Assembly (NCBI GenBank): GCA_916613615.1
Contig: OU744726.1
Coordinates: 59,164,987-59,228,986, forward strand
Source: Steromphala cineraria
Taxonomy: Eukaryota; Mollusca; Gastropoda; Trochida; Trochidae
DNA length: 64,000 nt
Direction of reading: 5' to 3'
Below the pieces are notes generated by a model. That model searched no databases and was not told where the DNA came from. It saw only the letters and a program-made list of their open reading frames with translations. The translations under genes and the position numbers were made by a program. Of this stretch, positions 11,399 to 26,300 are shown in pieces (the stretch's first letter is position 1; every line of letters begins with the position of its first letter).

Positions 11399-14300
11399 GT
11401 ATGGAACCCGTGCATTGTGATAATTTTGAGTCGTCAAACCATTCCAGAAAACAAATTATTCACTCTCGACATGTAAACACCGCTAGCCGGTGAATATAAG
11501 GATTTGGTCAGGCAATATTGCTGTTTGATGCCATATTCTGACTCTTGCTGAGTTTTACTTTTCCGTTTCAACACACTGAATTATTTTATTTTGCAACGCT
11601 GACATAGTTGTAAGTTGATGGCATCGTAACCACTGGAGCCATTGACGTAAATCGCTCTAGTTCCTGTCATCTCTTGGATTCCTCTAAGGCGTGTGGCTAT
11701 TTTTAGCTCATGTAATTTACAGATTCCATAACGGTTAGATGATGTTGTTAACACGTAGCTTTCGTGCTTATAAGATCCACAGCAGTGATTATCGACTGCT
11801 TGTGTTTACATATTGACATTAGTGTTTATTTTATTAACACTAGGAATTGAAGATAAACATTCTTTTTTATATTCTTACTTGACCAGTTTAAGATATATCT
11901 AATGATCAAACATCAATCTCTATCTAACATCTATCTTACAATTTGATGTAATTTTATTGAATAATTGCATTTCAATAATTTGTCTCTTAAGAACTATTTT
12001 GATCAAATTAACACAATATGTCTATAACAACAAAGTAAAAGTTGTTGTGTTGTCAATATAAGGAGCGTGAAAACTTTGAATCATTAAAGTAATCAAACTA
12101 TGAATTGTGCAAGAGAATGGTAGAACAAAAAGCCCTCGATAAGGTTTAATATAATGATTTTTACTTCTATGTACAGACATATGTTTTAAATGAAAAGGAC
12201 TCCTATTCCTTTCATTAAAAATTGGCTCAATAGTAAACCTGTAGGAAAAATATGTCTCATAGAATCCTGAAATTTTATCTTATCAGTTTATATTTGACAT
12301 TTTACATCAATTGGTCATTCGCCTTCAAAAATTATGTGAATTGGGAAATGATTAAAGATAAAGGCCAACTATTATTTTTGAAAATGTTTTTGAGGGGCTG
12401 GAGGGAGGGGTCTTTCTGTTTAAAGTAAAGTATTAAAAGCAGTCTATAAATATAATTGACATGCATCAAGACATGATGCAAAGATTATGGCAATAGAAAA
12501 ATATTACTTATTGCAAGTGTTTTAATTTTAATCATATTGAAATATTTGTTCTTTGTAAAAATGGAAAAATGGAAGGAAAAAGTATCCCAAACTAATTATG
12601 TACCCCGTGGTAAACAAAATATCTTGTGTTAGTTCAGAAGTAGACTTATTTATCCTGCAAATAAAATGGAACTCAAAACCTATGTTTGATCATCGATGAA
12701 CCAGAGTTACACTTTATAAGAAATAGACTTGTTAACTACCTTTAATTTTTGTCAATATTATAATTTCTTCACAAAATAACTGATAAAATTCATATGTTAG
12801 ACTTACACAAAAGTAATCAATTATTATTCCTGGTGACAATATAATTATTCTCTCATTAAATAAATAAATGTTTCCAATTAGCAAACCAGCCGTACCTTTA
12901 ACATTGACACTTGTCGCATAAGCAGATCATTGTTAGTGTTCATTTGGTCGATAATTTTGTCAATAATACCGACAATAAGGGTTAACTAGCAGCATATGCC
13001 AGGAGACAAGACTATTTTCAATGCTAGTCATGAAGCACCTGCTAATGAAACTAGTTGTAACTTGATTTGGTTATTGTCCAAACACAACTGATCATGTTGT
13101 ATAACACAGTTAACACCTTCAAATGTCAAACAGTTTAACTGACTCATTCACTCTATTGATTTACCTTTTGCAATGGAGTTGCAGGTGTCAAAGCTTAAAG
13201 GGGCAGTAGCATGTTTTTGATAATTTTATATTTAAATTTTTTTACTGATTATTGAAAGTTAATACTAAATGTATTATTTTGACATTGTCAAAAATCTCAT
13301 TACACAAGCCAATCATCCATAGTCAGATGACAAAGTATGAAGATTTACATGAAATCCATTGGCGGCCATTTTGTGTGAACACCTTTAATTCATTTTGTGT
13401 AAGAAAAAGCAATCGCATGGCTAAACTTTAGGTTATATATTTGAATTATCACTGCTCAATTTAGTTTAAATACATTGTCTTTTAATTGGAACCATGAATT
13501 TCCATTTTCCTGACATCACCTTTTATTCCCCCTCAAAATGTGCTACTGCCCCTTTAAAGGGACCATTCAAACGGGGTATTTTTTGTGGAAACGAAATTCA
13601 AGAGGACTTTCCTGTTAACAATTATGTATGATTTTTACATGATAATTTCAAACCTAAATTCAAATATGTTTGTGAGGTTAGCATTTCAGTTGTTAAAGAT
13701 TTAACAATTTGACAAAGAATAAAGTGTATTGCTAAAAAAATAAAAACATCGTGAAATGAAGCCAATCTTAGAAGCTACGATCGTGAAATGCATTACAACG
13801 ACAAAATGCTGTTGTAACTGTTAACTTTTATTATGAATTGTTTGTAAATATTCTCCTCTTCTATCAATCAAGTAGTTATTTCTTAGTTTGGTTAATGAAT
13901 TAGCATAATACAGCACATTTGCTTTCTCGCAATGCTAACATTCAAAATGGTGAATGAAAGCTGATCGAGTGGACAACTGAAATGCTAACCTCACAAGCAT
14001 ATTTGAAATTAAGTGTGAAAGTATCATGTAACTTTAGATCATATATAAACAGGAAAGTCTTCCTGAATTTTGTTTCCAAAAATATACCCGAATCGTCCCT
14101 TTAAAGGGGAAGTGTTCATTCTGTTGTAACTTTGCAATTTTGCCTATTTTTTGCTAAGTTGGACTTAATACATGCCTGATTTATGCTTATACAAAAGAAG
14201 TCTGTATTTGCCCATTTTTCTGTAACCTTTGCTGATACAAAGTTTAGTTTATACACATTCCAAAATATTGAAATTATATAGAGAATTTTGTATACAAAGG

Positions 14301-17300
14301 TCATACTTGATGATGTAAAAATGTTTTATAAAAACTTATTCAGAATAAATATATTGGAGAAAAATAGGTGTCCATATCCCTATTAATATGTTTTCAAAAT
14401 GTGTATTGTATTTTAATACAACGGTTCAATAATCAACCATTCCTAAAATATATGCTGATGGTACGAAAAACGGCTACTATACTAATTGCAGTCAATAAGA
14501 GGTATTAAAATGAAGATGGGCATTGCTTCTATATATATTGCAATACGGAATAGCGTATTGCAATATGAAATGTAATACATGTATATTGGTAATTTTCAAA
14601 TTCAAGAATTTACATGCTATCTTTTCTAATTATGAGGGATAAGAATGATCATTTTAATTTTGATAGTACCGTGCATACTTATATAAGTGGCAGAATGTAC
14701 TATTTTCTATATAATCAACTTTCCATGCCAGTTTTCTTATCATTACAATTTTGAATCTTAGACAACTGTTATGCCACAAAATCTTCTTTTCTGGTTGAAA
14801 ATATTTTTGGAATTGAAAGGTGCTTCTGCCAGTGTTAGCCTATAAGAACTTAAGATGTTTCACTTATTTTCATATTCCCTTCATGATAAAGTCTTAAATA
14901 AAGTCTAGACACTGCATTCAATAACCTTCTCTAGACCTTAGCAATATCTATATATAAGGTATGACTTTGTACTTATACTGTCTACATCAATATATTTGTG
15001 ATCTTATTTTGCCATGTAGACTCTTTCTAATAATGCTGATCAGGCAAAAATCAGTGTGTAAGAAGACATCCCTTGTTTTAAAGGTGCAATAGCACGTTTT
15101 TGGAAAATTCTATTTTTTTAATTTTCACTGATAATTGTACGTTGATGATAAATGTATTATTTTGATAGTGTCAAAAATGTCATTACACAAACCAATCATC
15201 CGTAGTCAGAGAACAAATTATAAAGATTCACATAAAGTCCATTGGCGGCCATTTTTGTGTGAACATATTTTATTCATTTTGTGTAAGAAAAGGGAATCGC
15301 ATGGCTGAAGTTTACTTTATATTTGATTTAAGACTGCTTCATTTAGTTTAGATACATTGTCTGTCAATTGGAACAGTTTCTTGACATCGCTATATATTCC
15401 CCCTAAAAACGTACTACTGCCCCTTTAAGGATAACTGCAAAAACAACAGCTTAATACTTTTTTAATTGCACAGTAAAAAGTGATAAAGATACCCCGAGTC
15501 CTGCGTCAAATACTAACATTTTGAAAGGACTTTAAAAAAACTTAAGTTGGGAGTCGCCGGATGCAAAGTTTTTTTCATGATGCTTTTGCCTACACTTGTT
15601 GTTGGATTGAGGTTTAACGTCTTCTTGACTTCTTCTATTGCCTACACTTTGAAGGACTCATTTCAATCTGCAAGGACTCACAAGGCCTAGTGGCACCGAG
15701 TCCTCAGCAGGTCATATTTTTAGATCGATCACTGAGAAAGACTTAAAAGATTGAGTAAATAAGAAAATCTTTGTCTGTTCATATTTCAACTTTTACTTGT
15801 ACCTTGCTAGTCGTCTAAACTCCTTGATATCTTATCATCTGCAAGTTCTTGATTTTTCCCAATTTCCTGTAGATCAAGTATTGAGGAATAATCATTCATT
15901 CTACATATTCATTATGTAGTGAATAATGCCATGAACTGGACTCTATTATCCATTATTTTAGTAATTGAACAAATGACATGCATTGCTTTATAACTTGTAG
16001 GGAAATTATAGCTATTTCTAATCGGATATTAATTCATTGTGTAGTAACTTCTTTGAGAGGTATTTTAGAAGTTAGAATGACAAAAATGCTGAGGAATATT
16101 TCGACACAGATTCTTGTGTCATTCTCGTCGCACACAATGAACAAAGAAGTTGTCATCCATATATTCCTCAGCATTATCCTTGTGTAGTAGCTTTGCAAAT
16201 ACTGAATATTCAGGCTTGATATGTCAAGTTTTGTATTACCATGATGTATTAGACACTGTTGGAAACGATGCAGCAGAAATTTGGTCTCTGGAGCTTTCTG
16301 ATAGGGTTTTTGCTTGTTTCATTGATTTTTTCAGTCATTCAGGTTTAATTTTCTACCACTGCGTGACATTTCGGGGCAAGATAACAACTTGTAGAAAAAA
16401 AATGAAGAAATCTTTCTTTAATTATTCACCACAAATCGTTCCAGCACTTATCGTACAAGCCAATTGTAGCCTAATACTTTCTCATTGTATCTTCATGATC
16501 ATTGGTCCCGGCGTGCAACAAAAGATCAATGCCAAATACTAAACCTGTTTTATTTTCAGGGGAAATCTAGATTTGCTTACAATGGATAAAACTTATTGCC
16601 TGGTGAGCCCATTTAAGCTTAGTGGATCATGTTGAAATGCTTCTGGGAATAGGCTCTTTATGAAAATGCAACCACTCACAGTGAGGAAAATGGTTTAGCT
16701 AGACTTATTGATGGAAGTAACAAAAGATCACTCATTACTCTTCTTATTGCGTCTTCTTTTAATGTGCCTCCGTACCATCGGGCAGCTGATGCCTTTATTC
16801 TCAATAACATCTTGTGATTTACTTTCATTAGCACTATTTGTACCAACCTTATTCATCAGTCTCAAATGAAACCTATTAATAGGTTCAATACCTAAAGTGG
16901 GGAATATGTATTCCTTTGAATTGTATTGTGAGAACTCAATTGTTCAGAATTTTATTTATATTCACCAAGGTTAGGAGAATGAATTTTCTATAGTTATCTG
17001 GTTGGGATACATTCTACCTTCTTTTAAAGTGACACAGAGTATCTTTCATAAAATTTTATTTGGTTTTGATAAGCTACAAAATATCTGATATGCTGATTGA
17101 AGTTCATATCTCATTACTGGACAAATATATCCATTTATGCATAATATCTCTAAAATGCTTGATTCTATGGAAAAATCAAGAAAACATCTCAAATACGTTT
17201 AATATTTGAAATTATGCATCCAATTAATCTACCTATTAGTTACAATACCTAATAAACACTATCGAATTGAATATATCTTTAATATAGAAAGAAATGGAAT

Positions 17301-20300
17301 ACAGTTACTGCCTGAAAGTAAAGGTTGAATTTATACAAAACTGAGTGCTTGACTGTCACTAATTTTATCCATTGCTGCCTGTTATTTTAATACTTCCTGC
17401 GTCTGTCTATCAGTCCTAGTTAAAAGGAACAACTTTTCTCAGAATCAAAGGAAGAAAGAATAACCAAATGTGCTGTCCATCTTCAGGGTACCAATACCTT
17501 GTTTTACAGAGATGGTCCTTGTTCTGTTAACTCTTTTTTTAGAAATTGTTCGGAGCTTAAGTTCAAACTAATTTTCATAGGGGATGTTGATATTGTCTTT
17601 TTGTTGTAACAGAATTGATATCGGATAAGTAAAAATGTTTAATAGGTTATTACTTTTTCATGGTCCAGTAGAATTTTACATAAAGAGTTGCATCTCAGTG
17701 CTCCAGATAAGCAGCGTATTTGCGTATCTTACGCAACAAAATTCTAAAAAAACCAAACGATTGGAGTACAAAGACTCAGACATTTTCCTTAAAACTCAAA
17801 AAGATCAAAAAGCTTGCGTACTGTGCAGCAATTTGTAAACACTTAAAAAGTTGAACTGTAATCTGTCACAAATGGATATCATAACTCTTCAAAATATCGA
17901 TATTTCAGTGTTTTGAACATTTTACTTAGTATCATTACATTTTAAATATAATGTTTATATGCAGAGAAATACCCAGTTATGTTAAACAATGAGTGTACAA
18001 TCTCATTTCTCATATGAAATACCCAGTTGTCTGAAATCAGGGGAGAACAGTTTTAAACTATCAAAATGTACAATACTCAATTGTTACCAAAACAGGGAGT
18101 AAATACCCAATAGCTCCAAATATTATCTGGAGCACTGCATCTGTATTCTAATAATTGAATGGTATTCTGGCTGCCTGGTAATTATCTGTTTTATGTCTTT
18201 GTTGCAGGGTGAACGAATGGTCTGATAGAATAGATCAACAACTAGATTATTTATTGTCAACACTCTCAGTCTACTACTCAGTAGCAAAGGTAAGTCTTCA
18301 TGAAATTTATCATCAGAAAACTGCTCTTTTTTATTTCATTTAAAACTTTGATAGCCGATTTAGTCTTCTTAATATGAAAAACATTGCACTGGAAAGATCA
18401 CATAAGGGATGAACTGGCAGTTACTTTAAACATCTTGTTTATTTGATCTTAAACATTGTTTTGTTTGTTTTCACTTTTGAAAATGGCCTTTTGGAAATGA
18501 GACCCTTCCTTGACTATCAAAAAATTATTACGGTCAGCCATGATTTGTTTTTTGCAAGACGTGAAACTAATCCCATCTGTGCCATTATTATTATACCCCC
18601 TCTATGACAAAGTCTAGCGTATATAGCGCTCTGCGTGTCTGTCCGTCCATGCGTACGACTGAAATTGATGTGCAGACTCCTTGGCAAATGCGGATTCTAA
18701 ATTGTAGATTTTTGATATGTTTGAGTACAAGAATCATTTTCCAATAAGTATATGAAGAGCAGTGGGTTTTTTTGCTTATGTAAATATATAAATTAAGACG
18801 TTATCCCCTTGTTTGTCTGCAGGAGTACCAGAATCAGTATCCAATAAGTCAAGGCTCAGACCTCGATGTTGGTGTAAGTTTTGAGGAAGTGAAGACAAAG
18901 GAGCTTGTACACACGATGGCCGACGAGTTATCACAGATGCTACAGCGCAAGATGACTGCACTTCAGGTAATATCAACATACAGTAGAAATCAGATATAAC
19001 GAACTCCAAGGGACCAAAGAATTTAGTTTGCTGTATCCGGTGTTCGCTATACGCATATAATTTTAATGATATTATATAGGGACGGGACTTGAATTGTTTT
19101 TCACTATATCCGATTGTTCGCTATATCCGTGTTCACTGTATCCGTGTTCTACTGTATATAAAGAGAATCTCCCTGAGTGTCTTCTGATATCAAATACACC
19201 AACTCGAGTTGATAAAAATTATACATATTCGAGGCTTACTGCGGATATTTTGACTTTTATAGAGTATTTTTTTTGCAAAAAGCAATTCCACCAGGATTAA
19301 GTACCTAACATCCTTTCATGACCCACGAGGCTACGGTTGATGGGGTTATATTCCATATATAAAAATATATAAGGTGATGCGGGATTTAATCTAATATATC
19401 GTAATCAAACCTAACGATTAACTACTTTTAGAATAAATGAAATTGAATTTTACATCAAAGTAAAAGGTACCACTACTGTTGATATATTTGATAACAGAAG
19501 AAACAAGGGTGAGATAATATTTACCATTTAAAATCCATTCGTTCATTATGTTTTCATGAAAATGTACATTATCACTTCCGTTAGACACATATTGTGGTAA
19601 AGTCATAGTATTTTTGTATAAGACGTCATAGCATTGTGATGTCATGACTAATGATGTAAACTCACTGTGATGTAATGGAAGGGCACTGTTGAATATCAAC
19701 TGTAAACCATATCATCTAAGAGAGCAATATCTCCTATAGAACACTTTGTGGATGATACATGAAAAGAGGGACTTCTTAGTCATGGTTTCATTTTAACACC
19801 CATCATATATGGTTATATAGCCATGATCGTGTTTTTTCCAGAATTCTGTGGATAAGGCAGAGAAGGCTGCAGCAGAACATAAATGGGATGGAGCTCTCAC
19901 AGTAAGTTGATTAGTCAGCAGAAAGTTGAATGTCGTCTTTTCAAATGTGGCTAAATGAAATATACCGTATTCAACGTATTAAGCGCCCTGGGCGGATAAA
20001 AATTGAAAAGAGGGGGCGCTTATTAAAATTCAGTTATTCAGTCTTATGATAAAAATGTTTGTACATTCTTTATCTGCAAATAGTTTTTTAGTGAAAAATT
20101 ACGAAATCCAATTACCGTGATTATAGAGGAGGATTGAAATCAAGTCTAACCATTTTTTATGTACAATTTCATTAGTTTGCCATGTAAGGTATGCTTGGAG
20201 AGGGGGCGCTTAATGTTTTTTGAGTTAATAGTACCGTTAGGGGGCGCTTATAGGGAAAGGGTGCTTATTACGTCCAATACTGTATAGGGATGTGACAACA

Positions 20301-23300
20301 CTGGTATACGTCAAGGTAGGGAAATGGATTCGCAAGCATATCAGAACTTAGTACATTTAATGTTTTCATCTTTGTTTTTATTTAAAAAAGAGGCCAACTG
20401 GTAACATTTTTTTCTTTTTCGTTAGTTCCTTGTTATTGTCAGTAGAAAATGTGCTTCAGATGACTTCTTTAATGTAAAAAATGAATCGAGTATGTTTATT
20501 CTGTTTTGGTTGTGAAAACCCCGAAAATTGAAGAGGAATTTTTTTAATTTTTTTTCAGAAAAAGGATGTTAATTACGACAATGCCAAGAAGATGATGGAT
20601 GTGGAGTTACACTACAATGACAGATTTGATCAGAAAGTCAACTTTGACTTCTCCAGTGTCCATATTCCTGTTGAGATTTATGATGGGGGTGAGTACCGTT
20701 TCAGTTGAATTTCGGCATGTTCTGTTCTGTGTGTTATCCTTAATCTTGAATCTTGTGACGACAACAATTTGGAACTTGAATTCCTTTGAAGAATGTGTAA
20801 CTTCTTCAATTAGCATAGAAGACTCTTGGGCGTCAATGGTTCAAATGTTGCTTCTAAAGTACTGAATAAAACAACGGCAGGTAGTATCTTTAAATCTGGT
20901 TTAGTTTCATTTACAGAAAAATGGCATCTTCAAGACGGAACATCATATGCTCTTGAAATATATGCATAAAAGTTTAGCAGGGAAAAACCTTGGGTATCTT
21001 TGAGCCTTTGAAAATTATTTTTGACACATGGAAATTAACAGTGAAAACATTTGGGTATAAAATGATGGACTTTCCGTATCATATAAGCTTGTTGTCTCTC
21101 ATAACAGAGAAACAATATTTCGCTAATTCACAAATGTTTATTAGTGAAATATTTTAATTTGCTTTCTTTAATTCATGATCACTTGATATCAATATATAAG
21201 TTGATAAGAAACTGTAGTAACTAGATCTTAGCCCGTTTATATGTGCGGTTACCCCCGGGGGTAAAGGCAATTTTTTGCCCCAGGGGGGTTAATTTCGTCA
21301 TGTAAACGCAATTTTTAAGAGGGGTATACTTACCCCCGGGGGCAAAGTGTGAAATATTTACCCCTGGTCTGGAGGTAGGGCAAATCAGATACCCTCGGGG
21401 GTATAAATACCCCTGGGGGCAAACCTGTCATGTAAACACTTTACTTTGTATACCCCAGGGGGCGAAACTGAATATCCTTATAAAAGTCAATATATGAAGA
21501 GAAAATAATTCCCCTAGGTATTGCAATTTCATTTCATATAAACGCAATGCAATATTTGACTTTTGCCCCTGGGGGTAAATTTACCCCCGGGGATATAATA
21601 CCCCCAGGGGTAAATGTGCGGCATGTAAACCCACCTTAATATACAAGCTAGTATGATCATTTGGTCTCTTGGAAATGGAGAGATATTTTTTAAGCAAATG
21701 TTTAAAATAGATCCTTTAGACATGCTTATACATATAGTTTGATATGAATGCAAAGACAATCAGTATTTCTATCGATATAAAGCACTATTATGCAATTTAT
21801 TTAAAGAGAATTTTCTGTTGTGAATATTTGACTATACTTATATTTGTGATATAAGGAGATATTCAGAAAGCTTTATGATAGCTTTCTGTCTTGTTTGATG
21901 TTATAATATTCGATAGATTTATAATTAACTATTTGAATTTTGTTTATCTTTTATCTTTAGTGTTGTTGTCATAGAAATTACGGTTGTTCTTATTTAGTTA
22001 TAAACAAATCTTTATTTGTAAATATGAAGAGAGCTTTATTTTTAGCTCATCAGGACTGAAAGTCCAGATGGGCTTATGGCATGGCCCGTCGTCCGGCGTC
22101 CGTCCGTCCGTCGTCCGTCGTCCGTCCGTAAACTTTTGACACTTTCGACTTCTCCTCATGAACCATACACATTAGAGAGCTGATATTTTGTGTAAAAGTA
22201 CCTTAGCATATGGAGATTCTAATTTGTAACTTTGGTGACCCTGTGACCCCAAATAGGGTCACAGGGGTCACAACTTTAAAAACCTATTTTCATCTTCTTC
22301 TCCAGTTCCAGAAGGACTAGAGAGTTAGAAATGATATGTGCAGACTCCTTGGCCAATGGGGATTCTAATTTGTAACTTTGGTGACCCTGTGATCCCAAAT
22401 AGGGTCACAGGGGTCACAACCTTAAATACCTATTTTCATCTTCTTCTCCAGTTCCAGAAGGACTAGAGAGTTAAAAATGATATGTGCAGACTTCTTGGCC
22501 AATGGGGATTCTAATTTGTAACTTTGGTGACCCTGTGATCCCAAATAGGGTCACAGGGGTCACAACCTTAAATACCTATTTTCATCTTCTTCTCCAGTTC
22601 CAAAAGGACTAGAGAGTTAAAAATGATATGTGCAGACTCCTTGGACAATGGAGATTCTAATTTGTAACTTTGGTGACCCTGTGACCCGAAATAGGGTCTC
22701 AGGGGTCACAACCTTAAAAAGCTATTTTCATCTTCTTCTCCAGTTCTAAAAGGACTAGAGAGTTAAAAACGATATGTGCAGACTCCTTGGCCAATGGGGA
22801 TTCTCATTTGTAGATTTCGTGACCCCATGACCCCAAATAGGGTCACAGAGGTCACAACCTTAAAAACCTATTTTCATCTTCTTCTCCAGTTCAAGAAGGA
22901 CTAGAGAGTTAAAAATGATATGTGCAGACTCCTTGGCCAATGGGGATTCTAATTTGTAACTTTGGTGACCCTGTGATCCCAAATAGGGTCACAGGGGTCA
23001 CAACCTTAAATACCTATTTTCATCTTCTTCTCCAGTTCTAAAAGGACTAGAGAGTTGAAAGTGATATGTGAAGACTCCTTGGACAATGGGGATTCTAATT
23101 TGTAACTTTGGTGAATCTGTGACCCCAAATAGGGTCACAGGGGTCACAACCTTAAAAACCTATTTTCATCTTTTTCTCCAGTTCTAAAAGGACTAGAGAG
23201 TTGAAAGTGATATGTGCAGAGTCCTTGGACAATGGGGATTCTAATTTGTAACTTTGTTGACCCTGTGACCCCAAATAGGGTCACAGGGGTCACAACCTTA

Positions 23301-26300
23301 AAAACCTATTTTCATCTTCTTCTCAAGTTCCAAAAGGTCTAGAGAGCTGAAATTATATGTGCAGACTTCTTGGCCAATGGGGATTCTAAATTGTAGATTT
23401 CGTGACCCCATGACCCCAAATAGGGTCACATTTAGCTGGGGTCACAACCTTACAAACTTATTTTCATCATCATCCCTAGCTCCTAAAGGTCTATTGAGCT
23501 GAAAGACTGCATGTAGACTCCTTGGCCAATTGGGATTCTAAACTGTAGGTTTTGTGACCATGACCCCAAGACCCCAAATAGGGTCACAGGGGACACAATC
23601 TTTAAAACCTATTTTTCTCCATTAGATGACAGTCTATGGCAAATTTATTTCTCCTTGGATATTTTAGTGTGGACTTCTTTCACTGTCTGATATTGGCGAT
23701 CTAGAAAGTGTTGAATAATAATACATTTGTTTTGTAATTTTTTTATAGGTTTTCTTGCAATAGGTAACATCAGTTTCATTTTTAGCTCATCTTGCCTGTA
23801 TAAAGCAAACTTGATATGATGCCTGATGAGCTACAGAGCCAATGGCTCTATTTTTATTTGAAACTATGAAGAGGGTGTTCATATTTGATGAGAGTTAAAA
23901 TTTTTATTTGATTATTATTTCAACAGGTATAAGGCAAAAAGTAAAGAATTCATTTTATTAAGAATACCAAGACAGTTTTTATTCATGGGTGTGATCTTTA
24001 AGATGTATTGTTCCTGTGTGATTTTTTCAACATTTTTACAGATCTTTTTATTCCTATTTTGCAGTTGTTTGTTGCACGATGTTGATTCACAAAACTGCAA
24101 GAGGTACCAGACATTTTGCTTCAGTTTCTAGTTAAACAGATGCAGTGTTCGAAAAATAGTCACATCCCTGCACAGGTTACGATAAGAAGACTTAAAATAT
24201 AAAAATATAAGCTTGTATTTATTGGTTACTGTGTATTGTTGTAACTTGGTCGTAACACAACAACAAAGGTATCAAAACACATCAACAACATATTCTATTT
24301 CAATATATTCTTTATGTAAAAAAAAAAAAAAAAAAAAATGTTGAAAATACTACAAAATTCAAATGTTGATAAAGTATCTATCTTTTAGAGAATCTCTCTT
24401 TCTCTATAAGGCACTGTAGAAATAGTTACCCACATATTCCACCCACACGTTTCGAACACTGTCACTATAGTTCGTTGTTGTACCAGTTACAGTAAAGCAT
24501 CACGGCTGTTACTGCCTGCCTGACGAGCATGATATTGACGATACCACATGGCTGAGTTCATGTCAATTTCATATCAATCACAAACTCAACTTTTCTAATC
24601 ATGCACATATCATGCTAGTGATCTTATAACTTCATATCATAACTTTGTGCCAGTTACGTGTTAGCGATGTTGATGCTTTACTGTTTAAACATCTTGCAGA
24701 TTTGTGATTGCCAATGTCATGTATGTTTGAAATGTGTGTTTGTCTTTTGCAGTGTAAGTGTTTCTTGGCATGCCAAATAAAAGGGTGCTTTGATTATGTA
24801 AGATACAGACAAATTGTTCTTGTATCACATAATAACTCTTTGGACAATTGTCATCCTGTCTCAGGGTACGAACGTTACGCTAACTCCACTAATCTGTACC
24901 CTGGCCTCAGAGGCTAGATTCGCTTGCGCGGCCCGACTTAGCATATAGCCAATCAAATCATTTTCTCGTTGAAAAAATATCGAGAAGGTGGCGATAAAAT
25001 GATTTGATTGGCTATATCCTAAGTCGGGCCGTGCGAGCGAATCTAGCTTCTGAGCCCAGGGTACAGATTAGTTGAGTTAGCGTAGTGTTCGTACCCTGAG
25101 ACAGGATGGACAATTGTCTGTGTAATATGTGATTGACAAAGCCAAGCCCTTATACTAAGTGTCTAGTATTTTCATTCAATGAAAAGTATTTTTATACCCC
25201 CGCCTTACAGCGTAAGCGGGGGTATATAGCGTTCATTCTTTCCGTCCGTCCGTCTGTCCGTCTGTCCGTCTGTCCGTCCGTCCGTCCCAAAACTTTGTGC
25301 GGAGCATATCTCCAAAACTATGCATGCTAGCCTCATCAAACTTCATACACATGTCAACCATGATCCCTAGTTGTGCCTTTTGAGGGTTAGAACTATTTCT
25401 GAATTTTCATTTTTGCGGTTTCCATGGAAACGTGACTAAAAAGTGACTCTTTGAGGAAGTCGTTTTGTGCGGAGCATATCTCCAAAACTATGCATGCTAG
25501 CTTCATCAAACTTCATACACATGTCAACCATAATCCCTAGTTGTGCCTTTTGAGGGTTAGAACTGTTTCTGAATTTTCATTTTTGTGGTTTCCATGGAAA
25601 CGTGACTAAAAAGTGACTCTTTGAGGAAGTCGTTTTGTGCGGAGCATATCTCCAAAACTATGCATGCTAGCCTCATCAAACTTCATACACATGTCAACCA
25701 TGATCCCTAGTTGTGCCTTTTGAGGGTTAGAACTATTTCTGAATTTTCATTTTTGCGGTTTCCATGGAAACATGACTCTTTGAGGAAGTCGTTTTGTGCG
25801 GAGCATATCTCCAAAACTATTCATGCTAGCCTCATCAAACTTCATACACATGTCAACTATGATCCCTAGTTGTGCCTTTTGAGGGTAAGAACTATTTCTG
25901 AATTTTCATTTTTGCGGTTTCCATGGAAACATGACTAAAAAGTGACTCTTTGAGGAAGTCGTTTTGTGCAGAGCATATCTCCCAAACTATTCATGCTAGC
26001 TTCACCAAACTTCATACACTTATCAACCATGATCCCTAGATGTGCCTTTTGAGGGTTAGACCAACAAATTATTTTTATTTTTTGCGGGTTCCATGGAAAC
26101 ATGACTAAAACAGTGACTCTATGACCAAGTCTTTTGTCCGGAGCATATCTCCCAAACTATTCATGCTAGCTTCATCAAACTTCATACACTTATCAATCAT
26201 GATCCCTAGATGTGCCATTTGAGGATAAGACCATCACATTTTTTTAATTTTTGGCGGTTTCCATGGAAACATGACTAAAACAGTGACTCTATGACAAAGT

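Larger units (their letters stand above)
11399..18207 (+). other. Intron 1 (6.8 kb)
   Basis: Contains three TTAA-flanked MITEs, a truncated fourth and a foldback relic, listed separately. Outside them, 11399-13194, 14105-15077, 15429-16045, 16180-17023 and 17285-18207 are AT-rich, with no gene or RNA I can support. One small inverted repeat (ATTGCAATAC...GTATTGCAAT) lies near 14538-14566. A 130-codon open frame starting at 16150 begins inside the foldback relic and resembles nothing I know. Confidence 0.6.

Noticed and set aside
16150..16542. 130-codon open frame on the + strand
   Set aside because: It begins inside a foldback-element arm (a similar MSSIYSSAL start occurs at 781 in the other copy), resembles no family and has no supporting splice or promoter context.
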